This document shows positions 25,022 through 34,473 of a DNA stretch of 64,000 nucleotides, one piece after another (position 1 is the stretch's first letter; each line of letters starts with the position of its first letter). The notes beneath the pieces were generated by a model. It had not been told where the DNA came from. It searched no databases and worked only from the letters and a program-made list of their open reading frames with translations. Position numbers and translations under genes: made by a program. The DNA lies in NCBI GenBank assembly GCA_050313895.1, contig JBNPMI010000008.1; one strand, written 5' to 3'. The stretch is from JALFST01 sp022779285. Its GTDB lineage: Bacteria > Bacillota > Clostridia > Tissierellales > Peptoniphilaceae.

Positions 25022-26161
25022 ATGGATTTTCAATTGGAAGAGAAGTACGTTCTTCTTCGTCAACTTTTTCACGATTTTGCCGTGAATGAAGTTGAGCCGC
25101 TTGCTCAGGAAATTGATGAAACACATCGTTTTCCTGAGGAAACCGTGGAGAAGATGCAGAAAAACGGATTTTTGGGCATTCCGTTTTCCAAAGAGGATGG
25201 AGGACAGGGCGCAGACACCTTGGCATACGCAATGTGTGTGGAAGAGCTCTCGCGCGTGTGCGGATCTACAGGCGTCATTGTTTCCGCACATACCTCACTG
25301 GGTGCAGGTGCCATTGCGGGATTTGCAACTCCGGAGCAGAAGGAAAAATTCCTGCGTCCGCTGATTTCCGGAAAGAAATTGGGCGCGTTTGCGCTTACAG
25401 AGCCGGAGGCAGGTACCGATGCAGCGGGACAACAGACTCAGGCTGTTTTAGACGGTGACGAGTATGTTTTGAACGGAACGAAAATCTTTATCACCAACGC
25501 GGGATATGCAGATACATATGTTGTCTTTGCAATGACTGATAAAAGCAAGGGAACCAAAGGAATTTCCGCATTTATTGTAGAAAAGGGAACCCCCGGCTTT
25601 TCCTTCGGAATTCCCGAGAAAAAGATGGGAATTCATGCATCCTCCACAAGAGAATTGATTTTCCAGGATTGCCGTATTCCGAAGGAAAATCTTTTGGGAA
25701 GAGAAGGCAAGGGCTTTGGAATCGCTATGGCTACGCTGGATGGCGGACGTATCGGCATCGCGGCCCAGGCGCTGGGGATTGCACAGGGCGCCTTGGACAA
25801 GGCCGTTGCTTATGTCAAGGAAAGAAAGCAATTCGGACGTCCGATTGCGAAATTCCAGAACACGCAATTTAAGCTTGCGGATATGGATACGCAGATTCAG
25901 GCTGCGCGCCTTCTTGTATATCGTGCTGCACAGGCTCATGACACGCAGAAGCGTTATTCGGTGGAAGCTGCGCAAGCGAAGCTCTTTGCAGCTCGTACAG
26001 CCATGGATGTGACCACGAAGTGTGTCCAGCTATTGGGCGGATATGGTTACATGCAGGAATATGACGTCGAGCGGATGATGCGCGACGCGAAGATTACAGA
26101 AATTTACGAGGGCACGTCGGAAGTTATGGAAATGGTGATCTCCGGCGCTTTGCTGAGCTAG
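25022..26161 (+). CDS. bcd: Butyryl-CoA dehydrogenase
   Basis: Flavoprotein that reduces crotonyl-CoA to butyryl-CoA. The 379 residues have the acyl-CoA dehydrogenase three-domain layout: N-terminal helices, the flavin region LTEPEAGTDA, and the C-terminal helices with the catalytic glutamate in IYEGTSEVM. Its place directly before etfB-etfA indicates the complex that couples crotonyl-CoA reduction to ferredoxin reduction (electron bifurcation), known for clostridia. Confidence 0.95.
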   Translation: MDFQLEEKYVLLRQLFHDFAVNEVEPLAQEIDETHRFPEETVEKMQKNGFLGIPFSKEDGGQGADTLAYAMCVEELSRVCGSTGVIVSAHTSLGAGAIAGFATPEQKEKFLRPLISGKKLGAFALTEPEAGTDAAGQQTQAVLDGDEYVLNGTKIFITNAGYADTYVVFAMTDKSKGTKGISAFIVEKGTPGFSFGIPEKKMGIHASSTRELIFQDCRIPKENLLGREGKGFGIAMATLDGGRIGIAAQALGIAQGALDKAVAYVKERKQFGRPIAKFQNTQFKLADMDTQIQAARLLVYRAAQAHDTQKRYSVEAAQAKLFAARTAMDVTTKCVQLLGGYGYMQEYDVERMMRDAKITEIYEGTSEVMEMVISGALLS

Positions 26162-26171
26162 GAGGGGCATC

Positions 26172-26954
26172 ATGCATATTGTAGTTTGTGTAAAGCAGGT
26201 TCCGGACACGAATGAGGTTCGGATTGATCCTGTCAAGGGAACATTGATTCGTGATGGAGTACCTTCGATCATGAATCCGGATGATAAGGCTGCTTTGGAG
26301 TATGCTCTGCAGTTAAGGGATCAGGATGCTTCGACCGAGGTATCCGTCATTTCCATGGGACCTCCACAGGCGGAGGCGGTGCTTCGCGAATCCATGGCAA
26401 TGGGAGCCGACAACGCTTATTTGATTACGGATCGCGCCTTCGGCGGTGCGGACACCTGGGCGACAAGCTCGACCATTGCAGCGGCGGTTTCCAAGCTGGA
26501 CTATGATTTAATTCTTTGCGGCCGTCAGGCGATTGACGGAGACACGGCGCAGGTGGGACCGGAGATCGCGGAGCATTTGCATATCCCCAACATTTCCTAT
26601 GCGGCAGGCATTCAAAAAGACGGCAATGATCTTGTGATTAAGCGTCAGTATGATGACGGATATCATATGGTTCGCGTTACCATGCCCTGTCTTGTCACGG
26701 CATTGGCGGAATCAATTCAGCCACGCTATATGACTCCACGTGGCATCATGGAAGCATACGAGAAGGAGATTCCCTATTGGACACGTCCCGATGTTCCGGT
26801 AGAGGATGAAAACATCGGACTGACAGGCTCCCCTACACGTGTTGCAAAATCATTTCCGAAGTCGGTAAAGGCACCGGGAATGAAGATTGAAAAGGGCGTA
26901 GACGAATCGGTGCAGTTCATCATTGACAAGCTGCAGGATAAATACCTGTTGTAA
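26172..26954 (+). CDS. etfB: Electron transfer flavoprotein beta subunit
   Basis: Small subunit of the Bcd/Etf complex, binding FAD or AMP and taking electrons from NADH. The 260 residues show the N terminus MHIVVCVKQVPDTNEVR and the signature RQAIDGDTAQVGPEIAEHL. The start lies ten bases after bcd behind AGGAGGGG, and etfA follows within ten bases, so stoichiometric production is expected. Confidence 0.96.
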   Translation: MHIVVCVKQVPDTNEVRIDPVKGTLIRDGVPSIMNPDDKAALEYALQLRDQDASTEVSVISMGPPQAEAVLRESMAMGADNAYLITDRAFGGADTWATSSTIAAAVSKLDYDLILCGRQAIDGDTAQVGPEIAEHLHIPNISYAAGIQKDGNDLVIKRQYDDGYHMVRVTMPCLVTALAESIQPRYMTPRGIMEAYEKEIPYWTRPDVPVEDENIGLTGSPTRVAKSFPKSVKAPGMKIEKGVDESVQFIIDKLQDKYLL

Positions 26955-26964
26955 GGAGGCAGAG

Positions 26965-27984
26965 ATGGGAATTCAAGATTATAAAGGGGTATTGACCTTT
27001 GCGGAGCAGGTGGAAGGCAAGCTCACTCCTGTCTCGCTCGAGTTGATCGGTAAGGGAAAGGAATTGGCAAAGGCCCTGGATACTCAGGTTTCCGCAATTC
27101 TTCTTGGAGATCAGGTGGATGAGCTCGCAAAAACGCTGGTGGAATACGGAGCGGATCGCGTTTTCGTGATCAACGATCCGGAGCTGAAGCTCTATCGTAC
27201 AGAACCGTATACACAGGCAATCGCTCATGTGATCAATGAGTACAAGCCGGAGATTTTCCTTGTAGGGGCTACGGCGATCGGCCGCGATTTAGGTCCCCGT
27301 GTAGCCGCACGTGTGCATACAGGACTGACTGCCGATTGCACCAAGCTGGAGGTGGAAGAGGAAACCAAGAAATTCCTGATGACACGTCCTGCTTTCGGCG
27401 GAAATCTGATGGCAACCATTGTTTGCCAGGATCATCGCCCGCAGATGGCAACGGTGCGTCCCGGCGTTATGGTGAAAGAGATCCGCGATGAACATCGCCA
27501 AGGCGAGATTCTGCGGTTGGATTTCAAGCTGCAGCCGAACAATTGCTACTATACTGTAGAGGAAGCGGTAAAAGAGGTGCAGAAAAAGGTTGATATCCAG
27601 GATGCAAAAATCCTTGTTTCCGGCGGACGTGGTGTCGGCGGACCGGAGAATTTCAAGATTCTTGAGGAGCTCGCAGAGGCTCTCGGCGGAGAGGTCGCAA
27701 GCTCTCGTGCCGCTGTAGATGCCGGCTGGATGCCGAAGGATATTCAGGTGGGACAGACAGGAAAGACGGTACGTCCGACACTCTATATTGCTTGCGGAAT
27801 CTCCGGCGCAATCCAGCACCTGGCAGGTATGGAGGAGTCTGATTATATTATTGCAATCAACAAGGACACCACAGCTCCTATCTTTCATGTTGCCGATGTC
27901 GGAATTGTCGGAGACCTCTTTAAAGTGGTGCCGAAGCTTACGGAAGAAATTCGTGCGATTCGCACAAAGAACGCTGTTCAATAA
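26965..27984 (+). CDS. etfA: Electron transfer flavoprotein alpha subunit
   Basis: Large subunit of the electron-transferring flavoprotein. ATG 26965 follows TAAGGAGG; an upstream in-frame ATG lies within etfB and lacks a site. The 339 residues carry the FAD-binding C-terminal domain with SGGRGVGGPENF, SRAAVDAGW, QVGQTGKTVRP and GISGAIQH. It is the last gene of the butyrate operon and is followed by a strong terminator. Confidence 0.96.
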   Translation: MGIQDYKGVLTFAEQVEGKLTPVSLELIGKGKELAKALDTQVSAILLGDQVDELAKTLVEYGADRVFVINDPELKLYRTEPYTQAIAHVINEYKPEIFLVGATAIGRDLGPRVAARVHTGLTADCTKLEVEEETKKFLMTRPAFGGNLMATIVCQDHRPQMATVRPGVMVKEIRDEHRQGEILRLDFKLQPNNCYYTVEEAVKEVQKKVDIQDAKILVSGGRGVGGPENFKILEELAEALGGEVASSRAAVDAGWMPKDIQVGQTGKTVRPTLYIACGISGAIQHLAGMEESDYIIAINKDTTAPIFHVADVGIVGDLFKVVPKLTEEIRAIRTKNAVQ

Positions 27985-28011
27985 TTTTTTCAACAGTCTT
28001 ACAGTATGGTC

Positions 28012-28048
28012 AAAAAGGGCGGGATCCCCTCGGGATCCCGCCCTTTTT
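28012..28048. terminator. Bidirectional terminator after etfA
   Basis: A perfect 17-base stem with a CTC loop, A-rich on one side and T-rich on the other. It serves the butyrate operon and the converging lipid kinase gene. Confidence 0.95.
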
Positions 28049-28059
28049 CTGAATTTCAT

Positions 28060-28962
28060 CTATGCTTCTTTATAATTTTTCGGGAGAAAGACGGTGATTT
28101 TTCCTTGAAGGATTTCCACGTCGAGAGGAAGCGCAGGCCCTTTTTCTCCGTCAAGATCCGTTTCCACATCCTCATCCATAGATTCAATGCGTATATGTCG
28201 CGCTTTTATGTACCTGATATTTTTATCCTCTTCAACCTTGCCTACCAGCGCCCTGCCGGCTACGCCGACTTTCTCGAAAAAAGAAGAGCTTTGAAGAATA
28301 AAGATGCTGGCGTATCCGTTATCCATGGCTCCATTGCGAGAGGAATACTTGAGGAAGCTGATGCTGTTGGTAAGACTGATAATCATGTGGTCCACCTTGC
28401 CTTCAAAGGTCTCATTTTCTGTCGTGATTCGCAAATTGTAGGTTTTAGGCTTTCGCAAGCGCCGGAAGGTTTCTTTCACGTAGGCCAGCATACCGTGTTC
28501 CGTTTTTTCTTCGGGGCTGACGCCGTGAATGGCCTCAGGGATGGCCCCGATACTCAGAAACAAGGAGAAAACATGATCGCCTGTGACTCCGAGATCGGTG
28601 GAAAGCGTCCTGCTGAAATCCATGTTGGCAACGGCTGTTTTTTTATCCTGCGGAATTTGGAACATTTGAGAAAGCAGATTTCCGGTTCCGCCCGGAAGGA
28701 TCGCCAGAGCGGGAGGATCCGGAAAGTCTCTGAGCCCCTGCAAAATTTCATTGAGTGTACCGTCACCGCCATAAGAGCAGATGCAATCATACCGGTTTTC
28801 CGCTGCATATCGGGCATATTCCGTAGCATCGCCGGCGCCATTTGTTGCTTTTGTTGTAACAATATCGAAATTCTCCTCTAATTTTGACAAGACAGCATCC
28901 TCAATTTCCGCTCCTTTTTCATTACCGGATTTGGGATTGAGAATGAAAAAGCATTGTTTCAT
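28060..28962 (-). CDS. Diacylglycerol/sphingosine-kinase-like lipid kinase (YegS/BmrU type)
   Basis: The 300 residues start with FILNPKSGNEKG and carry the nucleotide motif YGGDGTLNEIL and the PGGTGNLLSQ segment of the DAGK catalytic family. Members phosphorylate diacylglycerol or related lipids at the membrane; the exact lipid is unknown. AAGGAGC precedes the ATG. It is a single gene that converges on etfA and diverges from the Y-family polymerase. Confidence 0.9.
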   Translation of the reverse strand: MKQCFFILNPKSGNEKGAEIEDAVLSKLEENFDIVTTKATNGAGDATEYARYAAENRYDCICSYGGDGTLNEILQGLRDFPDPPALAILPGGTGNLLSQMFQIPQDKKTAVANMDFSRTLSTDLGVTGDHVFSLFLSIGAIPEAIHGVSPEEKTEHGMLAYVKETFRRLRKPKTYNLRITTENETFEGKVDHMIISLTNSISFLKYSSRNGAMDNGYASIFILQSSSFFEKVGVAGRALVGKVEEDKNIRYIKARHIRIESMDEDVETDLDGEKGPALPLDVEILQGKITVFLPKNYKEA

Positions 28963-29129
28963 GCGCAGCTCCTTTACTCATGGACTCAATGAAATTTTCA
29001 AGACGAATGGTGATGCATCTATTATAATATGGATAGAGTCTATGATCACGGATGGATCATAAAATTTTTTACAATTTGAATGTACAATTGAAGAGCGGGG
29101 GATCATGCTTGACAGCATAAGGAGGATTT

Positions 29130-30632
29130 ATGGACAGAACCTACTTAGCGATCGATCTCAAATCGTTCTATGCTTCCGTAGAATGCGTGGAACGAGGACT
29201 GGACCCGCTGAAAACAAATTTAGTTGTTGCCGATGCGTCGAGAACGGAAAAGACAATCTGTCTGGCAGTTTCGCCATCGTTAAAAAAATTCGGAATTCCG
29301 GGAAGGCCTCGCCTTTTTGAGGTGGCGCAACGCATTCGAGAGATCAATCGGAAACGGGAGTTTCTGGCAGGCAAAAAAGCGAAGCAATCTTCGTTTTTCG
29401 GGGATGAGCTTTCGGCAAATCCGGATTGCTCGGTTGATTATATCATTGCGCCGCCGCACATGGCCCGATATGTTGATTTCAGTACGCGTATTTATCAAAT
29501 CTATTTACAATATGTATCGTCAGAGGACATTCATGTGTATTCGATCGATGAGGTGTTCATGGATATTACCGAATATTTACTCTTGTATCGATTGAGTGCG
29601 CGTGAGTTGGCGATGCGTATGATTTTGCACGTGTTGCGGGATACGGGGATTACCGCCACGGCGGGTATCGGAAGCAATCTCTATTTAGCAAAAATTGCAA
29701 TGGATATTGAGGCAAAGCATATGACGCCGGATAAAAACGGCGTTCGCATTGCAGCCTTAAATGAAAGAAGCTATCGTGAAAAATTGTGGAAGCACAGGCC
29801 GCTTACGGATTTTTGGCGTATCGGGCCGGGGTATGCGAAAACGCTCGAGAAAAACGGACTGTATACAATGGGGGATATTGCGCGTTGCTCCATCGGACCG
29901 GAGGGCAGCCGTTTCAGCGAGGAGCTGCTTTATCGTCTATTCGGAATCAATGCGGAGCTTTTAATTGACCATGCCTGGGGATGGGAGCCCGTGACGATAT
30001 CGGACATTCGAGCCTATCAGCCGAGCACCAATAGCATAAGCTCCGGTCAGGTTCTGCAAAAACCATATACGGCATCGATGGCGCGCATTGTGGTGAAGGA
30101 GATGGCGGAATTGCTTTCTTTGGAGCTTGTGCGCAAGAAATTGGTCACAGATCAGCTGGAACTCACTGTAGGGTATGATATGGAAAATCTGAAGGATCCC
30201 GCGCGCCGGAAGGCCTATTCCGGGGAGATCAAGGTGGATCATTATGGCAGGAAAATTCCGAAGGCGGCGCACGGCATCGAAAATTTTTCACAATACACCT
30301 CTTCCACGCAGGAAATGATGGATGCCGTTTCCGAAATTTTTGATCGAGAGGTGGATCCCGGCCTTCTTGTGAGGCGCATGGTCGTTGTGGCAAATCATGT
30401 GCTCCCGGAACAGGAGAAACCGGAGGAATTGCGTATTCAGCTTGATTTTTTCCATTCGGCAGAGGATATGGAATCTGATAAAATTCGAAAAAAAAGAGAA
30501 CGGAGTATGCAGGAGACTATTTTAATGATTAAAAAGAGATATGGAAAAAATGCGATTTTTCGCGGTATGAATTTGCAGGAGGGGGCAACGGCGAGAGAAA
30601 GAAATCGTCAAATCGGAGGACATAAAGCATAG
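29130..30632 (+). CDS. Y-family DNA polymerase (UmuC/UvrX-like)
   Basis: Translesion polymerase. The 500 residues begin with the catalytic palm motif AIDLKSFYASVECVERG and have the second acidic motif YSIDEVFMDIT and the helix-hairpin-helix region FWRIGPGYAKTLEKNG. A longer C terminus than DinB and the adjacent YolD-like gene point to the UvrX/UmuC branch common on Gram-positive chromosomes and mobile elements. I see no clear GAAC-N4-GTTC LexA box upstream. AAGGAGG precedes the ATG. Confidence 0.93.
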   Translation: MDRTYLAIDLKSFYASVECVERGLDPLKTNLVVADASRTEKTICLAVSPSLKKFGIPGRPRLFEVAQRIREINRKREFLAGKKAKQSSFFGDELSANPDCSVDYIIAPPHMARYVDFSTRIYQIYLQYVSSEDIHVYSIDEVFMDITEYLLLYRLSARELAMRMILHVLRDTGITATAGIGSNLYLAKIAMDIEAKHMTPDKNGVRIAALNERSYREKLWKHRPLTDFWRIGPGYAKTLEKNGLYTMGDIARCSIGPEGSRFSEELLYRLFGINAELLIDHAWGWEPVTISDIRAYQPSTNSISSGQVLQKPYTASMARIVVKEMAELLSLELVRKKLVTDQLELTVGYDMENLKDPARRKAYSGEIKVDHYGRKIPKAAHGIENFSQYTSSTQEMMDAVSEIFDREVDPGLLVRRMVVVANHVLPEQEKPEELRIQLDFFHSAEDMESDKIRKKRERSMQETILMIKKRYGKNAIFRGMNLQEGATARERNRQIGGHKA

Positions 30633-30641
30633 GAAGTGGGT

Positions 30642-31115
30642 ATGAACAAGAAAGATCATAAAAACAGTACATCTGATTTTCGAGGGGAAGATCGATTCGA
30701 ATCCGATCAGGTGCTTTTGGATTACCCGCATCCGACATCCGGAAAACACCCAAGAATGGACAGAAAAAGCAGAGCGGCTCAATTTGCTCCTTTTGCTGCA
30801 CTTACGGGATATGATGAGGCCATTCGGGAGACGGGGCGAGCTGTGGAAAAAAAGCCGGAGCTGTCGGAGGATGATCGGGATGCACTGGATCGTTTATTGC
30901 TTTTTTTGGAGCAACAAGGGTTCGGCAATAAAATCCGAGTAAGGCATTTCGTTGCCGATGTATCCAAGGAGGGAGGGCGTGTCGAGGAGACGGAGGGCAT
31001 TTTGCGCCGCACGGATTCTTATTCGTGTCGATTGATCTTTATGGACGGAAGATATATTCCAATGCAGGACATCCTTCGCATTGAATGTCTCTTTCCTCAG
31101 CAAGAGGATTTATGA
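30642..31115 (+). CDS. YolD-like protein
   Basis: The 157 residues show the family pattern: RMDRKSRAAQFAPFAALTGYDEAI near the N terminus, and a C-terminal small beta-domain. YolD-like proteins sit next to Y-family polymerases and are thought to modulate them, as UmuD does elsewhere. ATG 30642 is nine bases behind the polymerase stop with AGGAAGTGGG in between, so the pair is co-transcribed. Confidence 0.85.
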   Translation: MNKKDHKNSTSDFRGEDRFESDQVLLDYPHPTSGKHPRMDRKSRAAQFAPFAALTGYDEAIRETGRAVEKKPELSEDDRDALDRLLLFLEQQGFGNKIRVRHFVADVSKEGGRVEETEGILRRTDSYSCRLIFMDGRYIPMQDILRIECLFPQQEDL

Positions 31116-31131
31116 AATGATGGAGGAAAAA

Positions 31132-32109
31132 ATGAAATTTGTTTTTACAAAAAATGTACCGCAGGAAATTGTGGATCAATTGCCGCATGAGGTGGAGTAT
31201 TGCGTTCCGAAAAGCAGCTTCTCTGAAGAAGAGCTTCTTAAGGAGTTACAGGATGCGGATGCCTTGATCACTGTGGGAACGAGAATCACGGAAGAATTTT
31301 TGGAAAAGTGGCATCCGGATTCTTCGGAGAGACCTCTGCGTGTGGTCGGCACCGTTTCCGTGGGATATGATCATCTGCCCGTTGATTATTGTTCCGCACA
31401 CGGCATAGCGGTTGTGAACACACCCCAAAGCGTCCGCTATCCGACCGCGGAGCTCACGGTGGCGATTGCGCTGAATCTGCTGCGCAAAGTTCAGCATTAT
31501 GATGCAAGGCTTCGAAAATCGCTTCGCTTTGAGCATGGCTATTTTGATTCCACAGCGACAAGCATTTACGGGAAAACCGTTGGAATTTTCGGATTGGGGA
31601 GCATCGGAAGCAAGACAGCGGAAGTCTTTCACGTATTGGGAGCTCAAATACTGTATACACAAAGACATGACGCGGATGCGGCTCTGGTGGAAAAATTAGG
31701 TGCAAGGCGCGTCCAAAAGGAAGAGTTGTTTGCCCAGTCGGATATCATTTCCCTTCATGTCCCTTATGTTCCGGAATATCACCATCTGATTGACAGAGCT
31801 GCGATTCAAACCATGAAAGACGGTGTAATTTTAGTCAACGCCGGCCGAGGAAAGCTGATTGATGAAGGTGCGCTGATCGAGGGATTGAAGAGCGGGAAAA
31901 TTGCCGGGGCGGCGTTGGATGTTTTTGAAAATGAGCCTATGATTTCCAAGGAGCTGGCAGCTCAGGAAAACACGGTTTTGACGCCCCATATCGGAACCTA
32001 TGCCTTTGAAAGCCGTGCCGATATGGTAAAAGAGGCGGTGGAAAACACCCTGGCGGTACTCCGGGGCAAAAGACCGTTGCAGTGGCTGAATCAAAAGGAA
32101 ATGAAGTAA
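31132..32109 (+). CDS. D-isomer-specific 2-hydroxyacid dehydrogenase
   Basis: NAD-dependent oxidoreductase that interconverts 2-oxo and D-2-hydroxy acids. ATG 31132 follows TGGAGG; 325 residues. The dinucleotide fold is VGIFGLGSIGSKTAEVF, the catalytic arginine region is ILVNAGRGKLIDEGAL, and the histidine is in LTPHIGTYAFESR. Substrate could be glyoxylate, hydroxypyruvate or a branched 2-oxo acid; the sequence does not decide. It begins shortly after the YolD-like gene, possibly by read-through, and ends in a strong terminator. Confidence 0.88.
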   Translation: MKFVFTKNVPQEIVDQLPHEVEYCVPKSSFSEEELLKELQDADALITVGTRITEEFLEKWHPDSSERPLRVVGTVSVGYDHLPVDYCSAHGIAVVNTPQSVRYPTAELTVAIALNLLRKVQHYDARLRKSLRFEHGYFDSTATSIYGKTVGIFGLGSIGSKTAEVFHVLGAQILYTQRHDADAALVEKLGARRVQKEELFAQSDIISLHVPYVPEYHHLIDRAAIQTMKDGVILVNAGRGKLIDEGALIEGLKSGKIAGAALDVFENEPMISKELAAQENTVLTPHIGTYAFESRADMVKEAVENTLAVLRGKRPLQWLNQKEMK

Positions 32110-32150
32110 ACAAAGCAGATCTTCCTGTTTGGGAAGATCTGCTTTGTTTT
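32108..32150 (+). terminator. Strong rho-independent terminator
   Basis: An 18-base perfect stem beginning in the stop codon (AAACAAAGCAGATCTTCC) with a short loop and ending in TTTT. Confidence 0.9.
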
Positions 32151-32222
32151 ATCGTGCTTCCGATCGGAAAAATGGGGCATATATAGAATATATAAAAAAT
32201 ACTTTTGACGCAGGAGAAAAAT

Positions 32223-33734
32223 TTGACTTTATTAGAAGAAAAACTCAAAGAAGTACTTGCCGCAATTGCGCCGATTGTAGTGATTGTAGTTTTGTTATCG
32301 CTGACCCTGGTGAAAATTGAACGAGAAATGATGGGACGTTTTTTCATCGGATCCGTGTTTCTGCTGATCGGGCTGGCCGTTTTCTTGGTCGGAGTAGACC
32401 TTGGCATGACCCCGATGGGAAAATATCTCGGCGAAACCGTAGGAAGCTCAAAAACATATTTCAGCTTGATGGCCATGAGCTTTCTGATCGGCTTCAGCGT
32501 GACGGCGGCAGAGCCGGATCTCGCAATTCTCGGCGCGCAAATCGAATCGGCAACGGGAGGAGCACTTCCGCAGGCGGGAATTGTGCTCATTGTATCGGTA
32601 GGCGTGGGAATCATGATCGCTCTGGGCATGCTGCGTATTTTACGAGGCTTTGGCATTCATCGTTTTTTTCTGATCGCTTATGCAGCTATTTTTTGCATTT
32701 CCTTTTTTTCAAAAAATGAATTTATTGCGATGGCCTTTGATTCCTCCGGTGCAACAACCGGAGCATTGACAACGCCTTTTGTGCTTGTTTTGTGCAGCAG
32801 TGTATCGGCACGAAAAGGAGGAAGAGAGGCCGAAGCGGATTCTTTCGGTCTTGTCGGCATTATGTCGGCCGGCCCCATTCTTGCTGTACTGCTGATGTCG
32901 CTTTTTACAGGATCGGATTTTCAGGGGACGGCAGAGGAATTTGTCTATACACAGGGACTGCTCGCGCCCTTCCTTCATGCAATTCCTCATTTGGCTTTGG
33001 AATCCGTTCTGGCGCTTTTGCCCATCACGGTGATCTTTCTGATCATGAATCGGAGACAGTATCATTTATCTCCTGCAAGGCTCAGGCGCATTTTTATGGG
33101 ATTGGCATATACCTTTCTGGGACTGGTGCTGTTTCTCACAGGCGTGAATCGAGGATTTATGGAGATGGGTCGCTTCATCGGAGCCTCTTTGATCACCGAT
33201 CATCAGAAGCTTCTGCCTTTTTTAGGTCTTTTGATAGGTCTGGTTGTGGTGCTTGCGGAACCGGCGGTACACGTTTTGGGAACGCAGGTGGAGGATGTCA
33301 CGGGCGGACATATTAAAAATCAGGCGCTTATGGCCAGCCTCAGCATTGGCGTCGGGCTTGCGGTTATGCTTTCCCTGATCCGAATTTTAACCCCCGGAAT
33401 GCAGCTTTGGCATTTTCTGCTCCCCGGTTTTGTGATTGCTCTGATTCTCAGTTTTTTTGTTCCGAGCATCTTTACGGGAATCGCATTTGACGCGGGCGGG
33501 GTCGCATCGGGACCGATGACAACGACCTTTGTTCTTTCCTTTGCACAAGGCGTTGCGTCGCTGGCACCGGGCAGCGATGTGCTTGTTGATGGCTTCGGTA
33601 TAATAGGTATGGTGGCGATGGTTCCGGTTTTGGCAATTCAAATCCTGGGTCTGCTCTATAAATTACAGATGAGAAGGATTGAGAAGCAGCGCCGGGAAGC
33701 AAGAAGCAGCGAATCCATGGAGGAACGCGTGTAA
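32223..33734 (+). CDS. DUF1538 membrane protein (tandem)
   Basis: About 503 residues with roughly twelve or more membrane segments arranged as two similar halves: LGMTPMGKYLGET...AEPDLAILGAQIE...FDSSGATTGALTTPF in the first, RGFMEMGRFIGAS...AEPAVHVLGTQVE...FDAGGVASGPMTTTF in the second. This is the DUF1538 layout, a predicted transporter of unknown substrate. The start is taken as TTG 32223 behind AGGAG; TTG at 32205 is an alternative. The next gene encodes a PII-like protein, which suggests regulated transport. Confidence 0.88.
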   Translation: MTLLEEKLKEVLAAIAPIVVIVVLLSLTLVKIEREMMGRFFIGSVFLLIGLAVFLVGVDLGMTPMGKYLGETVGSSKTYFSLMAMSFLIGFSVTAAEPDLAILGAQIESATGGALPQAGIVLIVSVGVGIMIALGMLRILRGFGIHRFFLIAYAAIFCISFFSKNEFIAMAFDSSGATTGALTTPFVLVLCSSVSARKGGREAEADSFGLVGIMSAGPILAVLLMSLFTGSDFQGTAEEFVYTQGLLAPFLHAIPHLALESVLALLPITVIFLIMNRRQYHLSPARLRRIFMGLAYTFLGLVLFLTGVNRGFMEMGRFIGASLITDHQKLLPFLGLLIGLVVVLAEPAVHVLGTQVEDVTGGHIKNQALMASLSIGVGLAVMLSLIRILTPGMQLWHFLLPGFVIALILSFFVPSIFTGIAFDAGGVASGPMTTTFVLSFAQGVASLAPGSDVLVDGFGIIGMVAMVPVLAIQILGLLYKLQMRRIEKQRREARSSESMEERV

Positions 33735-33773
33735 GAGCCTTTCATGAAGGATTAGGAAATTTCAGGAGGGAGT

Positions 33774-34436
33774 ATGCTGAGTCAAGCGGTATTACTGGTA
33801 GGGATTGTGCAAACAGGACAAGCAAGTACCGTTCTCAAATATGGAAAAACCATAGGGATTTCTGCGGGAACCATTCTGCGAGCGGAAGGTACGGTAAGCA
33901 GCGGTATCTTAAACAAGCTGGGCCTTACGGATCAAAGAAAAGAAGTGCTGATGATGGTGATTCCGGAAGAGATTGAGGACGCTGCACACGATGCCATTTC
34001 CAAAAAATTTGAGCTGTATAAAAAAAATCATGGAATTTTGTTTTCCATTTCACTGAATGGAGTGCTTGGGACACATCGCCTTTCCTGTCCTGTGCATTCC
34101 AAATTGGAAACGCAAGGAGGAAAGCCGGTGAATCATCAAGCGATATTTACAATTGTGGAGCGGGGACGCTCAGAGGAGGTCATTGCAGCAGCGCGAAACG
34201 CGGGGGCTTCGGGCGGTACGATTTTACATGGAAGAGGAGCGGGGATTCATGAAACGGCATCGCTTTTCCATCTGACGATTGAGCCTGAAAAGGAGGTCGT
34301 CATGATGATTGCTCCGGAGACGGATGCACCGACAATATGTCAGGCAATTGATGATGCGTTGGTTTTAGAGGAGCCGGGCAATGGAATCCTGTTTACCATC
34401 GATGTGAATCGTGTCAGCGGATTGTATCAAAATTAG
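33774..34436 (+). CDS. Tandem PII-like signalling protein
   Basis: The 220 residues hold two PII-like halves (about 1-100 and 117-220). Each has a ferredoxin-like fold pattern with a glycine-rich loop: GKTIGISAGTILRAEGT in the first and ARNAGASGGTILHGRGAG in the second. PII proteins sense ATP/ADP and 2-oxoglutarate and control transporters by binding them. It follows the DUF1538 gene by 39 bases behind AGGAGGGAG and the two are probably functional partners. The usual uridylylated-tyrosine T-loop of GlnB is not evident. Confidence 0.85.
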   Translation: MLSQAVLLVGIVQTGQASTVLKYGKTIGISAGTILRAEGTVSSGILNKLGLTDQRKEVLMMVIPEEIEDAAHDAISKKFELYKKNHGILFSISLNGVLGTHRLSCPVHSKLETQGGKPVNHQAIFTIVERGRSEEVIAAARNAGASGGTILHGRGAGIHETASLFHLTIEPEKEVVMMIAPETDAPTICQAIDDALVLEEPGNGILFTIDVNRVSGLYQN

Positions 34437-34446
34437 AAGGTTACTA

Positions 34447-34473
34447 TATGCCGGTCATCCGGCATATTTTTTT
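34447..34473 (+). terminator. Rho-independent terminator after the PII-like gene
   Basis: TATGCCGG, TCAT loop, CCGGCATA, then seven to eight T, the last of which overlap the stop of the converging lysR gene. Confidence 0.85.

Noticed and set aside
29060..29129. LexA/SOS box before the Y-family polymerase
   Set aside because: I could not find a GAAC-N4-GTTC type site; control by SOS is not supported from sequence.
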